From: DAOTYH01 sp034435015
GTDB taxonomy: Bacteria; Chloroflexota; Anaerolineae; Aggregatilineales; UBA3940
Direction: 5' to 3'
Assembly (NCBI GenBank): GCA_034435015.1
Contig: DAOTYH010000087.1
Coordinates: 1 to 5,580 of the forward strand
DNA length: 5,580 bases
A program made the translations under genes and the position numbers. The notes under the pieces were generated by a model. It made no database searches. It saw only the letters and a program-made list of their open reading frames with translations, and was not told the origin of the DNA. The first letter of the stretch is position 1; the number at the start of each line of letters is the position of its first letter. This document shows, piece after piece, positions 1 through 5,580 of the stretch.

Positions 1-2527
1 GTATCCCCACACAATCCAGATAGCTGGCCGCCCCGGCATCCCGCATCTGCGCAATGTACAGCCAGTCGTCACACCCTTCCGGTGCACACGCCCCCCAGTA
101 TCCGGTCGGGGCAGGTGCCGCCGAGATCACCATGACATTGGGGTTGGCCGCCTTGATGGCCTGATAGGCGGGAGCCAGCATATTGGTCACGTAGTTAGCC
201 CCATTGATCTGTCCGGTCGGCCATTCCCGGTTGATGTTTGGCTCATTCCAGACCTCGATGGCATCCGGACCCAGCGCGGCCACACCCCCAAGGAAGGCAC
301 TGAAGCTGGTAAAGTCTATACTGCCGGGGTACTTGTTCTGGGCGGCAATGCTGAGCAATACCTTGAAACCTGCGCCGTGCCCGGCGGCAATTGCACCTGC
401 GGCACTGCTGGGGTCCATCCCCGGCGTCCACGCGATCTGGAACTTGACCCAGTTCATGCCGGCATAGTGCATGAGTGAACCGTGCGAGATGAAGCCGGGT
501 ACCTGCCCGCCAATCTCAAGCGCACCGGTGACTTGTCCGCTGACGGGTGGTGCCGTTGCCGCCTGAGTTGCCGGGGGGGCTGTTGTTGCGCCAGGGTTGG
601 TATTGCTGGGTCTGACTGTCGCCTGCGGCGTGTTTGGCAAGGGCGTCGGTGTGTCAGGCGGGATCACCCGCACGGCCACCATCCCCCGGTCAGAAACACG
701 TCCGCCCACGATCTGCCCCTGTACGGTGTAATCACCCGGAGCATCAGCCCGCCAGACCAAAGGTGTCCCTATGCCGGTGCTCTGGCTCAGCACAGCGCCG
801 CTGGCTCCACTGACTGTCCATTGCATAGCCAACTGACTGGGCACAGTAGAGGCATTATTGGCCTTGAACTCGTTGATGGCCGTCTCTAGGCCGGCATCAT
901 TTCCTTCCGACAATAGATCGTTAATCACCATCCCGCCGATGTTGTAGGCGGCGGCCATGTCCAGACGCGCACGGATGGTATTAGCCGTAACGATCCAGAT
1001 GCGGCGCTGGCCGCCGTCAAGGGTATAGGTATAGGCCCCTGTGTTCTGATCAGCGGTCAGGTCTGCAACATTGCCGCTCAGGCCAAAGTTGAACTCAGTA
1101 CCAAGCAGATAGGCATCAGGGCTGGCTGGCGCAGGCGAGCTTACTGTGACCGCCCCCAGCGGTGCCAACGCCTCATCGTAGCTGATCAGTGTGAGGTCTC
1201 CACCGGCATCCTGAACGCTGGAGGCAGACATTGCCAAGTAAACCTTGAATCGGCTGATCTCGCCGACCGCCCAGCCAAGCAGAGTGACAGCCGATCCGTT
1301 GACAGCATAATCAACAGGGTTATCACCTGCCTCAATGACTACTGCATCGGCTACAGCTCCAATAGCCTGCCAGTCATAGCCGCCGGTGTCCCAGTTCATG
1401 GCACTGCCGGAAGGGCGCGGCAAGATGACAATCAGCAACTTATTGTGCTGATGCAGGATGTCTGCCAGATCGGTGATAAAGGCGGTAAATGCCTCCCGCT
1501 CTGGAGGATTGACAAGGTAATCAATCGCTACACCATGATAGCCGCCGCTAACCGCAAGGTTTTTCAGGTCTTCGATGTGCAGAGCCAAGCCGGCCCGATC
1601 ATAGAGCAATGTTCTGAGGTCAATCCCCTCTGCTGTGCGAATCACCGGCACAACTGCATAGCCCGCCCCTAGCTCCCAGCCGCCGATCAATGCCCCTTCC
1701 AGTACCCCATCACTGCGAAGGCTGATACCGGCTGGCATGATCAGGTTGAGTGTCGAGGCCCCTACAACGTCAAGTGTCTGACCTGCTTCAAGGGTTGTTC
1801 CGATCAGCGAAGCAGGCCGGCGGGTCTGAAAAAGGGCTACATTATCCGGCAGAGTGTTAGCCCGGAACACCCCAGCGGCCATATCTACGTGGCCCGGCAC
1901 AAAGACCCACTGGCCAGCCTCCTTGTCCCAACGATAAAGGTCGAGAGTCTGGTAGGGAACGGCATCTGCCGGTAAAGGTATCTGGACGACAGCGTGACCC
2001 TCCCCCCGCGGCTCAAAGGTGTAAAGAGGGCTTCTGAGTTCCAAATAGGATGGCAGAGACCGCAGTGCCTGTTGATATTCTCTTCCTCCCTGCCCAGCCA
2101 GAAGGGCCTCACGGGAGATAGAGCCAGGGCAAACGCGCAGACGCCCTCCGCCCGACAGGGCAATCCCTACACCATCAGGAAGGGAGATAACCGGACTGCC
2201 CGCATTGAGTGTCTGGCATCCCCTGATCTGGTCAGCTAAGTTCAAAGGCGGCAGAAAGAACAGCCAGAAGCCAATCAGCAAGACGCCTAACACGACCAGC
2301 CCGGCGCACCCTGCCGCGAAGATGCGCCTGTCTAGGCCAAAAGGCCCTCTCAAACCAGCATCACCGCTACCAGTATCGTCGGATGGCGGCGCAGGCGGAA
2401 AAGAGGCTTCCTCAGCGAGGGGTGCTCGCCGCTGAGTCGCTTCATCCTTCGGAGATTTACGCCTCGGTAGGGTGTCGCCATCCTCCGGACGCCTTGGCCG
2501 GCGTGGCATCGTCTCTTCATTCGACAT
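1..2527 (-). CDS. Membrane-anchored multidomain protein: degenerate GH18-like domain plus GH-A glycoside hydrolase domain (3' truncated by window, 842 aa visible)
   Basis: My reading from ATG 2527 stays open to base 1 with no stop, giving 842 residues. Residues 1-68 are a Pro/Arg-rich, probably disordered cytoplasmic tail (PRRPRRP at 8-14) and 69-91 a membrane helix. About 105-245 is the beta module (LPSYLELRSPLY, DLYRWDKEAGQWVFVP, VALF). About 258-560 is a clear YaaH-type GH18 relative: DGVLEG, VVPVI, YHGVAIDYL (330-338), YDWQAIGAVADAVVIEAGD and RIWIVTANTIRARLDMA. The catalytic Glu position is Leu338. About 563-623 is an Ig-like sandwich, and 623-664 a Pro/Thr-rich linker. From about 668 runs the GH-A domain, with canonical acid/base Glu762 in WNEPN. 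The nucleophile, expected about 50 residues beyond the visible end, is outside the window. Over the GH-A part it matches the preceding copy at more than half of positions by eye; the N-terminal domains are far more diverged. The start is supported by AAGGA nine bases upstream. It is probably co-transcribed with the preceding gene, 17 bases away. The substrate is unknown. Confidence 0.92.
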   Translation of the reverse strand, partial: MSNEETMPRRPRRPEDGDTLPRRKSPKDEATQRRAPLAEEASFPPAPPSDDTGSGDAGLRGPFGLDRRIFAAGCAGLVVLGVLLIGFWLFFLPPLNLADQIRGCQTLNAGSPVISLPDGVGIALSGGGRLRVCPGSISREALLAGQGGREYQQALRSLPSYLELRSPLYTFEPRGEGHAVVQIPLPADAVPYQTLDLYRWDKEAGQWVFVPGHVDMAAGVFRANTLPDNVALFQTRRPASLIGTTLEAGQTLDVVGASTLNLIMPAGISLRSDGVLEGALIGGWELGAGYAVVPVIRTAEGIDLRTLLYDRAGLALHIEDLKNLAVSGGYHGVAIDYLVNPPEREAFTAFITDLADILHQHNKLLIVILPRPSGSAMNWDTGGYDWQAIGAVADAVVIEAGDNPVDYAVNGSAVTLLGWAVGEISRFKVYLAMSASSVQDAGGDLTLISYDEALAPLGAVTVSSPAPASPDAYLLGTEFNFGLSGNVADLTADQNTGAYTYTLDGGQRRIWIVTANTIRARLDMAAAYNIGGMVINDLLSEGNDAGLETAINEFKANNASTVPSQLAMQWTVSGASGAVLSQSTGIGTPLVWRADAPGDYTVQGQIVGGRVSDRGMVAVRVIPPDTPTPLPNTPQATVRPSNTNPGATTAPPATQAATAPPVSGQVTGALEIGGQVPGFISHGSLMHYAGMNWVKFQIAWTPGMDPSSAAGAIAAGHGAGFKVLLSIAAQNKYPGSIDFTSFSAFLGGVAALGPDAIEVWNEPNINREWPTGQINGANYVTNMLAPAYQAIKAANPNVMVISAAPAPTGYWGACAPEGCDDWLYIAQMRDAGAASYLDCVGI

Positions 2528-2536
2528 AAGTTCTCA

Positions 2537-2541
2537 TCCTT
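2537..2541 (-). promoter_or_regulatory. Shine-Dalgarno site of the third copy
   Basis: Reading the minus strand, AAGGA (2541-2537) lies 9 bases before ATG 2527. This is good spacing and fixes that start over the internal Met7 (2509). The whole spacer to the previous stop is 17 bases, so there is little room for a separate promoter, and co-transcription with the preceding gene is likely. An ATG overlapping the site (2537-2535) opens a frame of only six codons before a stop, so it is not a credible gene start. Confidence 0.75.
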
Positions 2542-2544
2542 GAC

Positions 2545-5355
2545 TTAAGGCATGACCCTGTCAAGTGCCTCACAGGCCGGACAGCGGCCATCAGGACGGA
2601 CAATGGCATAACCTGCCATAGGGTCATCATTACCCCAGTAAACGAAATCTACATTCCACACGATCATCAGGCGTACCTGCCTGCTCTGCATACTGAGCTG
2701 GGCCGCCTCGGCCAGCCATGCCGCCTGATCTTCAAGGGTGTTATCCGCCGCCCAGCTATAACGGTCTGGCACAGCTCCGTAGCCCTCCCCTGTCAGGTAT
2801 CCCAACTCAGTGAAGCAAACCGGGCGGCCAAACGTTCCAGCATAAAGCTGGAGCATCCCGCCAAAATACCAGCTATAGTGGCCATAGCCGGGGTCGCCGG
2901 GATGGCCGGTCGAGGCCGAAGGGGGTGTAGCACCAGTATTATAGTGTGCCCCCACGCAATCAAGGTAACTAGCCGCGCCAGCCTGCGCCATCTGTTGCAA
3001 ATACAGCCAGTCATCACATCCAAAGCCTTGCGCCGAGCAACCCCCTTCCCCATAAAATGCTCCAGTCGGGGCGAGCGCCCCAGAGATCACCATAATATTG
3101 GGGTTGATCTCTTTAATGGCGTTGAAAGCGGGGGCCAGCATCCCACGCACGTAACGCCCGCCGTCAATCTGGCCGCGCGGCCACTCAAAGTCCAGATTCT
3201 CTTCGTTCCACACCTCAATGGCATCCGGCCCATAGTAGGCCACACCCCGCAGGAAGTTAATGTAAGCATTTGTATCTATGCTGGTCGGATATTTATCCCG
3301 TCCTGTGATGCTGAGCAACACCTTGAACCCCATCTGGCGCCCCTGTCTAATCAACGCGCCAGCCTCACTGGGGGGCATCTCAGGTGTCCAAGCCAACTGA
3401 TACTTTACCCACCTCATGCCTGCCTGCCGCATCAACTCAGGATGAACAATCTGATGATTGACCTGACCACCCAGCTCAAAGTTACCGACCGCCCCTGCCT
3501 GCACCACAGGCGGCGGCATACCCGCTGGCAGAGGAACAGGTGTCGGGAAATCAACAGGCAGTGTCGGGGCTCCTGCGACTACACCCCGCTGGCCAGGCAC
3601 AAGTCCAGTGGCTGGATCATAGACGGCAACTTCGACTGTGCCAAATGGAGAGGGTTGTTGCCCTTCAAGCTCTGCGCTGACCACATACCTGCCACCCCTC
3701 CCCGGCACCCAAGCTAGTGGTGTCCCTAAAGCGATAGTTGTCGCGTTCAGTTCCGCTCCGCTGGCATCGCTGACTGTCCAGCGCAAGGTTAGGACAGTGC
3801 TCAAGGTTGACGGCAGTCTGGCCTTAAATGCCTCTACCGCCTCCAATGTATTCGGAGCATTGCCCTCAGCAAAGAGGTCTTCAACTACTATGCCGCCTAC
3901 GTGGTAGCTGGCCGCCCATTCCAGCCGGTTGCGCAAAGCACCCGCTGTCATGATCCAGACATGATGTTCACCGTCTCCCGCATACACGGTGTAGGAATAG
4001 GTCTGGCTGGCTGGGTCCCATTCTATATGGGTCGCATCACCCTCCAGGCCAAAGGTTAATACCTCGCCGGGATGCCGCTCAACATCCTCGCCAGCTAAAT
4101 CAATCAGACCAACCGGACCAAGGGGGCGCAAGGCATACTCATAGGGGATGGTTGTCATTTGCCCAGCCCATTCATCCACGCTGAGCGAGGAGAAGGCTAT
4201 CGCCAGTTTTAGGCGCTCGACACGGCTGCATGCCCAGCGCATGAATTCGTCCGCCAGCCCGCCGGGGACATATTGCGCCGGATTGCCAGGGGGTGTCACG
4301 ATGATCAAATCTGCATAGTCCGCAAGTCGTTGCAGATCGTAGATGCCCATATCCCAGCCGGCAGTCAGGGGTGACGGTGGAGGAACACGGACTCCCAGCA
4401 ATTTACCTTCCTCGCCGGCAACCTGCGAGAGGTCATCCAGCAGGGCATAGAATGCTTCCGCATGAGCCGCATCAACTTCGCCACAGTCAAGGACAATGCC
4501 ATTCAGATCGCGCTCACGAAGCAGAGAGGCTAATGCGCTCGCATGTGCCTGCCAGGCTGTTTCACTCCCCAGAATCCCGTTCAGCGATCCCCCCTCACTG
4601 ATACGAACGGTGGACAGAACAGCGTAATAGCCGGGTAATTGCCCATCTTGCAGACTCGATTCGTACTGGAGCAAGCCATTAGCCCCAACCACAACATCTG
4701 GTATCAGCACCATGCTGAGCGCGCCGCTCTCAGCCTCACTGGGCGGTTGTTCTCCCTCCAGAAACGCACCGATCAGCGATGCACCTGCCACACTCCTGAA
4801 CAGTGCGACAGGATCAGGGATTGGCTCAATAGACAGGGTATTGGCCTCCAGATTGACTTCCGCCGGAACAAAAACCCACTTCATACCTCCCTCATCCCAG
4901 CGATAAACGTCCAACGTGGGTTCCGGGATTGTAAAGTCTAGACGTACTATCCCTGTTCCATTGACGGCGATATGATAAAGAGGGCTGACCGGCTCCAGAT
5001 AAGAGGGCAGAGCCAAACGAGCGGCCTGCCAGCGGGATGCGCCCCGCTCCCCGAAGACACGCTCCATTTCTGCTGAGGCAACCCGTATATGTGCTGTGCC
5101 TGTTCCCTCCAACCTGACAGACAGGATACTGTCCACTTGCAAAGACGGCTTTTGTACGTTCAGAACAGTACCGCGCATCACCGTCAGCCCAATTGCCAAG
5201 GCAATCCCCATCACACACACGAGCGCCACAATAGCCCGCGTCGGTGGAAGCCGAACCCCGTTGGGAGCGGAGAGAATCGCGCTCCAACCCTTGAAGGGCT
5301 GGACAGTCAATTCTTCCAAGGGTTGACACTCAGGATCGGGCGGCTCTTCAGGCAT
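2545..5355 (-). CDS. Membrane-anchored multidomain protein: degenerate GH18-like domain plus C-terminal GH-A glycoside hydrolase domain (complete, 936 aa)
   Basis: This is a predicted type II membrane protein acting outside the cytoplasm. Residues 1-40 are a mostly acidic tail and about 41-59 form one hydrophobic helix flanked by Arg. About 72-200 is a beta-rich module (SLV-type pattern LPSYLEPVSPLY, then DVYRWDEGGMKWVFVP, ending VALF). About 212-515 resembles the YaaH-type GH18 barrel: the region ending LNGIVLDCG (284-292) matches the DGxDxDxE strand, and 467-495 matches its closing segment. The catalytic Glu is Gly292, so chitinase-type chemistry is not expected. About 520-580 is an Ig-like sandwich and 581-622 a Pro-rich linker. 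About 624-936 is a clan GH-A barrel (GH39/GH5/PslG-like) with acid/base Glu718 in WNEEN, nucleophile Glu850 in FTELGY, GAHYN at 802-806 and Trp900 on beta-8. It ends with a CPAC pair (925-928). The start is the most upstream ATG possible, since an in-frame TGA lies two codons before it; no good Shine-Dalgarno precedes it. Polysaccharide hydrolysis is inferred from motifs; the substrate is unknown. Confidence 0.93.
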   Translation of the reverse strand: MPEEPPDPECQPLEELTVQPFKGWSAILSAPNGVRLPPTRAIVALVCVMGIALAIGLTVMRGTVLNVQKPSLQVDSILSVRLEGTGTAHIRVASAEMERVFGERGASRWQAARLALPSYLEPVSPLYHIAVNGTGIVRLDFTIPEPTLDVYRWDEGGMKWVFVPAEVNLEANTLSIEPIPDPVALFRSVAGASLIGAFLEGEQPPSEAESGALSMVLIPDVVVGANGLLQYESSLQDGQLPGYYAVLSTVRISEGGSLNGILGSETAWQAHASALASLLRERDLNGIVLDCGEVDAAHAEAFYALLDDLSQVAGEEGKLLGVRVPPPSPLTAGWDMGIYDLQRLADYADLIIVTPPGNPAQYVPGGLADEFMRWACSRVERLKLAIAFSSLSVDEWAGQMTTIPYEYALRPLGPVGLIDLAGEDVERHPGEVLTFGLEGDATHIEWDPASQTYSYTVYAGDGEHHVWIMTAGALRNRLEWAASYHVGGIVVEDLFAEGNAPNTLEAVEAFKARLPSTLSTVLTLRWTVSDASGAELNATTIALGTPLAWVPGRGGRYVVSAELEGQQPSPFGTVEVAVYDPATGLVPGQRGVVAGAPTLPVDFPTPVPLPAGMPPPVVQAGAVGNFELGGQVNHQIVHPELMRQAGMRWVKYQLAWTPEMPPSEAGALIRQGRQMGFKVLLSITGRDKYPTSIDTNAYINFLRGVAYYGPDAIEVWNEENLDFEWPRGQIDGGRYVRGMLAPAFNAIKEINPNIMVISGALAPTGAFYGEGGCSAQGFGCDDWLYLQQMAQAGAASYLDCVGAHYNTGATPPSASTGHPGDPGYGHYSWYFGGMLQLYAGTFGRPVCFTELGYLTGEGYGAVPDRYSWAADNTLEDQAAWLAEAAQLSMQSRQVRLMIVWNVDFVYWGNDDPMAGYAIVRPDGRCPACEALDRVMP
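2548..2742 (-). repeat. Paralogous direct repeat, 3' coding end (partner 5385-5579)
   Basis: The last 65 codons of the complete copy and of the upstream copy are homologous in protein and visibly in DNA. For example, both contain ATGGCATAACCTGCC on the plus strand, followed by a similar GGGTCAT segment (near 2602 and 5439). The distance between matching points is about 2.84 kb, essentially one gene length, as expected for tandem duplication. The DNA has diverged, with many third-position changes, so the duplication is not recent. Confidence 0.8.
2947..3486 (-). repeat. Paralogous direct repeat, GH-A coding segment (partner 1-526)
   Basis: Codons 624-803 of the complete copy align with codons 668-842 of the third copy, with about five residues of gap in a loop before CDDWLY. 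Shared blocks include GFKVLLSI, GPDAIEVWNE, NMLAPA / GMLAPA, MVIS, CDDWLY and GAASYLDCVG. DNA similarity is visible too, for instance ATGGCATCCGG in both copies on the plus strand (near 259 and 3216). This is the best conserved part of the paralogues. Confidence 0.8.
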
Positions 5356-5381
5356 AGCTCACTGGTCGCCGGCGATTCCCT
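5356..5381 (-). other. Short intergenic spacer with a 10-base perfect palindrome and no clear ribosome binding site
   Basis: These 26 bases separate the stop of the first copy from the ATG of the complete copy. The only purine-rich Shine-Dalgarno-like run, AGGG at 5381-5378, is about 22 bases from the ATG, too far for a normal site. The spacer contains TCGCCGGCGA (5366-5375), a perfect palindrome without a loop, so it is not a terminator hairpin. Translation of the downstream gene may depend on coupling to the upstream gene or be independent of Shine-Dalgarno pairing; this is inference. Confidence 0.5.
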
Positions 5382-5580
5382 TTATGGCAGAACACCATGG
5401 AGGGCATCGCAGGCGGGGCAACCGCCTCCGGGACGGATGATGGCATAACCTGCCTGCGGGTCATTCCCCCATACCGTGAAGTCTACATTGAAGATGATCA
5501 TCAGCCGCACCTTCCCGCTCTGCGACGCCAACACCGCCGCCTCCGCCAGCCACGCCGCCTGTTGCGCGACCGTCGTGTTC
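5382..5580 (-). CDS. C-terminal end of a GH-A glycoside hydrolase-like protein (first copy of the tandem array, 5' truncated by window)
   Basis: Only the last 65 residues are inside the window, ending at TAA (5384-5382); the rest lies beyond the right edge. The fragment aligns without gaps, apart from a residue or so near the WGND segment, with the C-terminus of the complete copy downstream. Shared landmarks are QAAWLAEAA, KVRLMI / QVRLMI, NVDF, WGND, AGYAI and the terminal CPAC pair. By analogy it covers the last helix and the beta-8 strand of a (beta/alpha)8 GH-A barrel facing outside the cell. Its beta-8 motif reads IFNVDF where the next copy has VWNVDF, so the usual aromatic Trp of clan GH-A is Phe here (codon 5492-5490). 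The 5' part of the fragment is very rich in G/C at third codon positions compared with the homologous part of the next copy. Family membership is secure from the paralogue; its upstream domains cannot be seen. Confidence 0.9.
   Translation of the reverse strand, partial: NTTVAQQAAWLAEAAVLASQSGKVRLMIIFNVDFTVWGNDPQAGYAIIRPGGGCPACDALHGVLP

Noticed and set aside
204..889. Two plus-strand open frames (204-467 and 482-889) opposite the third copy.
   Set aside because: The minus strand here encodes the Ig-like, linker and WNEPN-containing GH-A region in an unbroken frame. The plus-strand products are low-complexity and unlike any family I know.
1885..2163. A minus-strand open frame of 92 codons within the third copy.
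   Set aside because: It is in a different frame from the continuous 842-residue reading from 2527, which carries the conserved beta-module motifs. It has no domain or ribosome binding site of its own.
2280..2330. Possible lipobox (AAGC, Cys74) in the third copy, suggesting a lipoprotein.
   Set aside because: The Cys precedes rather than follows the hydrophobic core (about 75-91), and the charged tail before it is 68 residues long. This fits a type II membrane anchor, not a lipoprotein signal.
2878..3717. A long plus-strand open frame of 279 codons opposite the complete copy.
   Set aside because: It is antisense to the GH-A coding region, which has clear motifs and a paralogue. Its translation is rich in His, Arg, Pro and Cys with no recognisable domain, as expected for the reverse of a GC-rich gene.
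4892..5329. A minus-strand open frame of 145 codons overlapping the 5' part of the complete copy in another frame.
   Set aside because: It lies inside the beta-module coding region of the complete copy. The paralogue preserves the main frame (LPSYL, LYRWD-like and WVFVP motifs), so this is a shadow frame.
5382..5384. Possibility that the upstream fragment and the complete copy are one gene split by a frameshift or nonsense mutation.
   Set aside because: The fragment ends exactly where the complete copy's own C-terminus ends (CPAC plus eight residues, then stop), and the next gene starts with its own tail and membrane helix. These are separate tandem genes.

Overview
The window is almost wholly coding on the minus strand. 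It holds three consecutive members of one protein family, head to tail and tightly spaced. In transcription order (right to left) they are: the last 65 codons of an upstream copy (5382-5580, 5' end outside the window); a complete 936-residue copy (2545-5355); and the first 842 residues of a third copy (1-2527), which is open to the left edge with no stop. The spacers are 26 and 17 bases, so the three probably form one transcription unit. There is no non-coding stretch over 300 bases. I see no tRNA, rRNA, CRISPR array, transposase or convincing terminator.

The two long copies share one architecture: a short cytoplasmic tail, a single membrane helix (type II topology), a beta-rich module, a domain resembling the YaaH-type GH18 barrel, an Ig-like beta-sandwich, a Pro/Thr-rich linker, and a C-terminal clan GH-A (GH39/GH5/PslG-like) glycoside hydrolase domain. 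The GH-A part looks catalytically competent: the acid/base Glu is visible in both long copies, and the nucleophile Glu is visible in the complete one. The GH18-like part has lost its catalytic Glu in both copies, with a different replacement in each, so it is probably a non-catalytic carbohydrate-binding or structural module. The most interesting reading is an array of membrane-tethered, extracytoplasmic polysaccharide-acting proteins, each pairing an inactive GH18-like barrel with a GH-A barrel.

The organism is probably a bacterium of moderately high GC. The long multidomain surface proteins, the Pro/Thr-rich linkers and the beta module (pattern LYRWD...WVFVP...VALF) remind me of Chloroflexota, especially Anaerolineae. 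That placement is an impression from protein style, not a demonstrated assignment. The substrate is unknown. A cell-envelope or extracellular polysaccharide, self-made or environmental, fits best.
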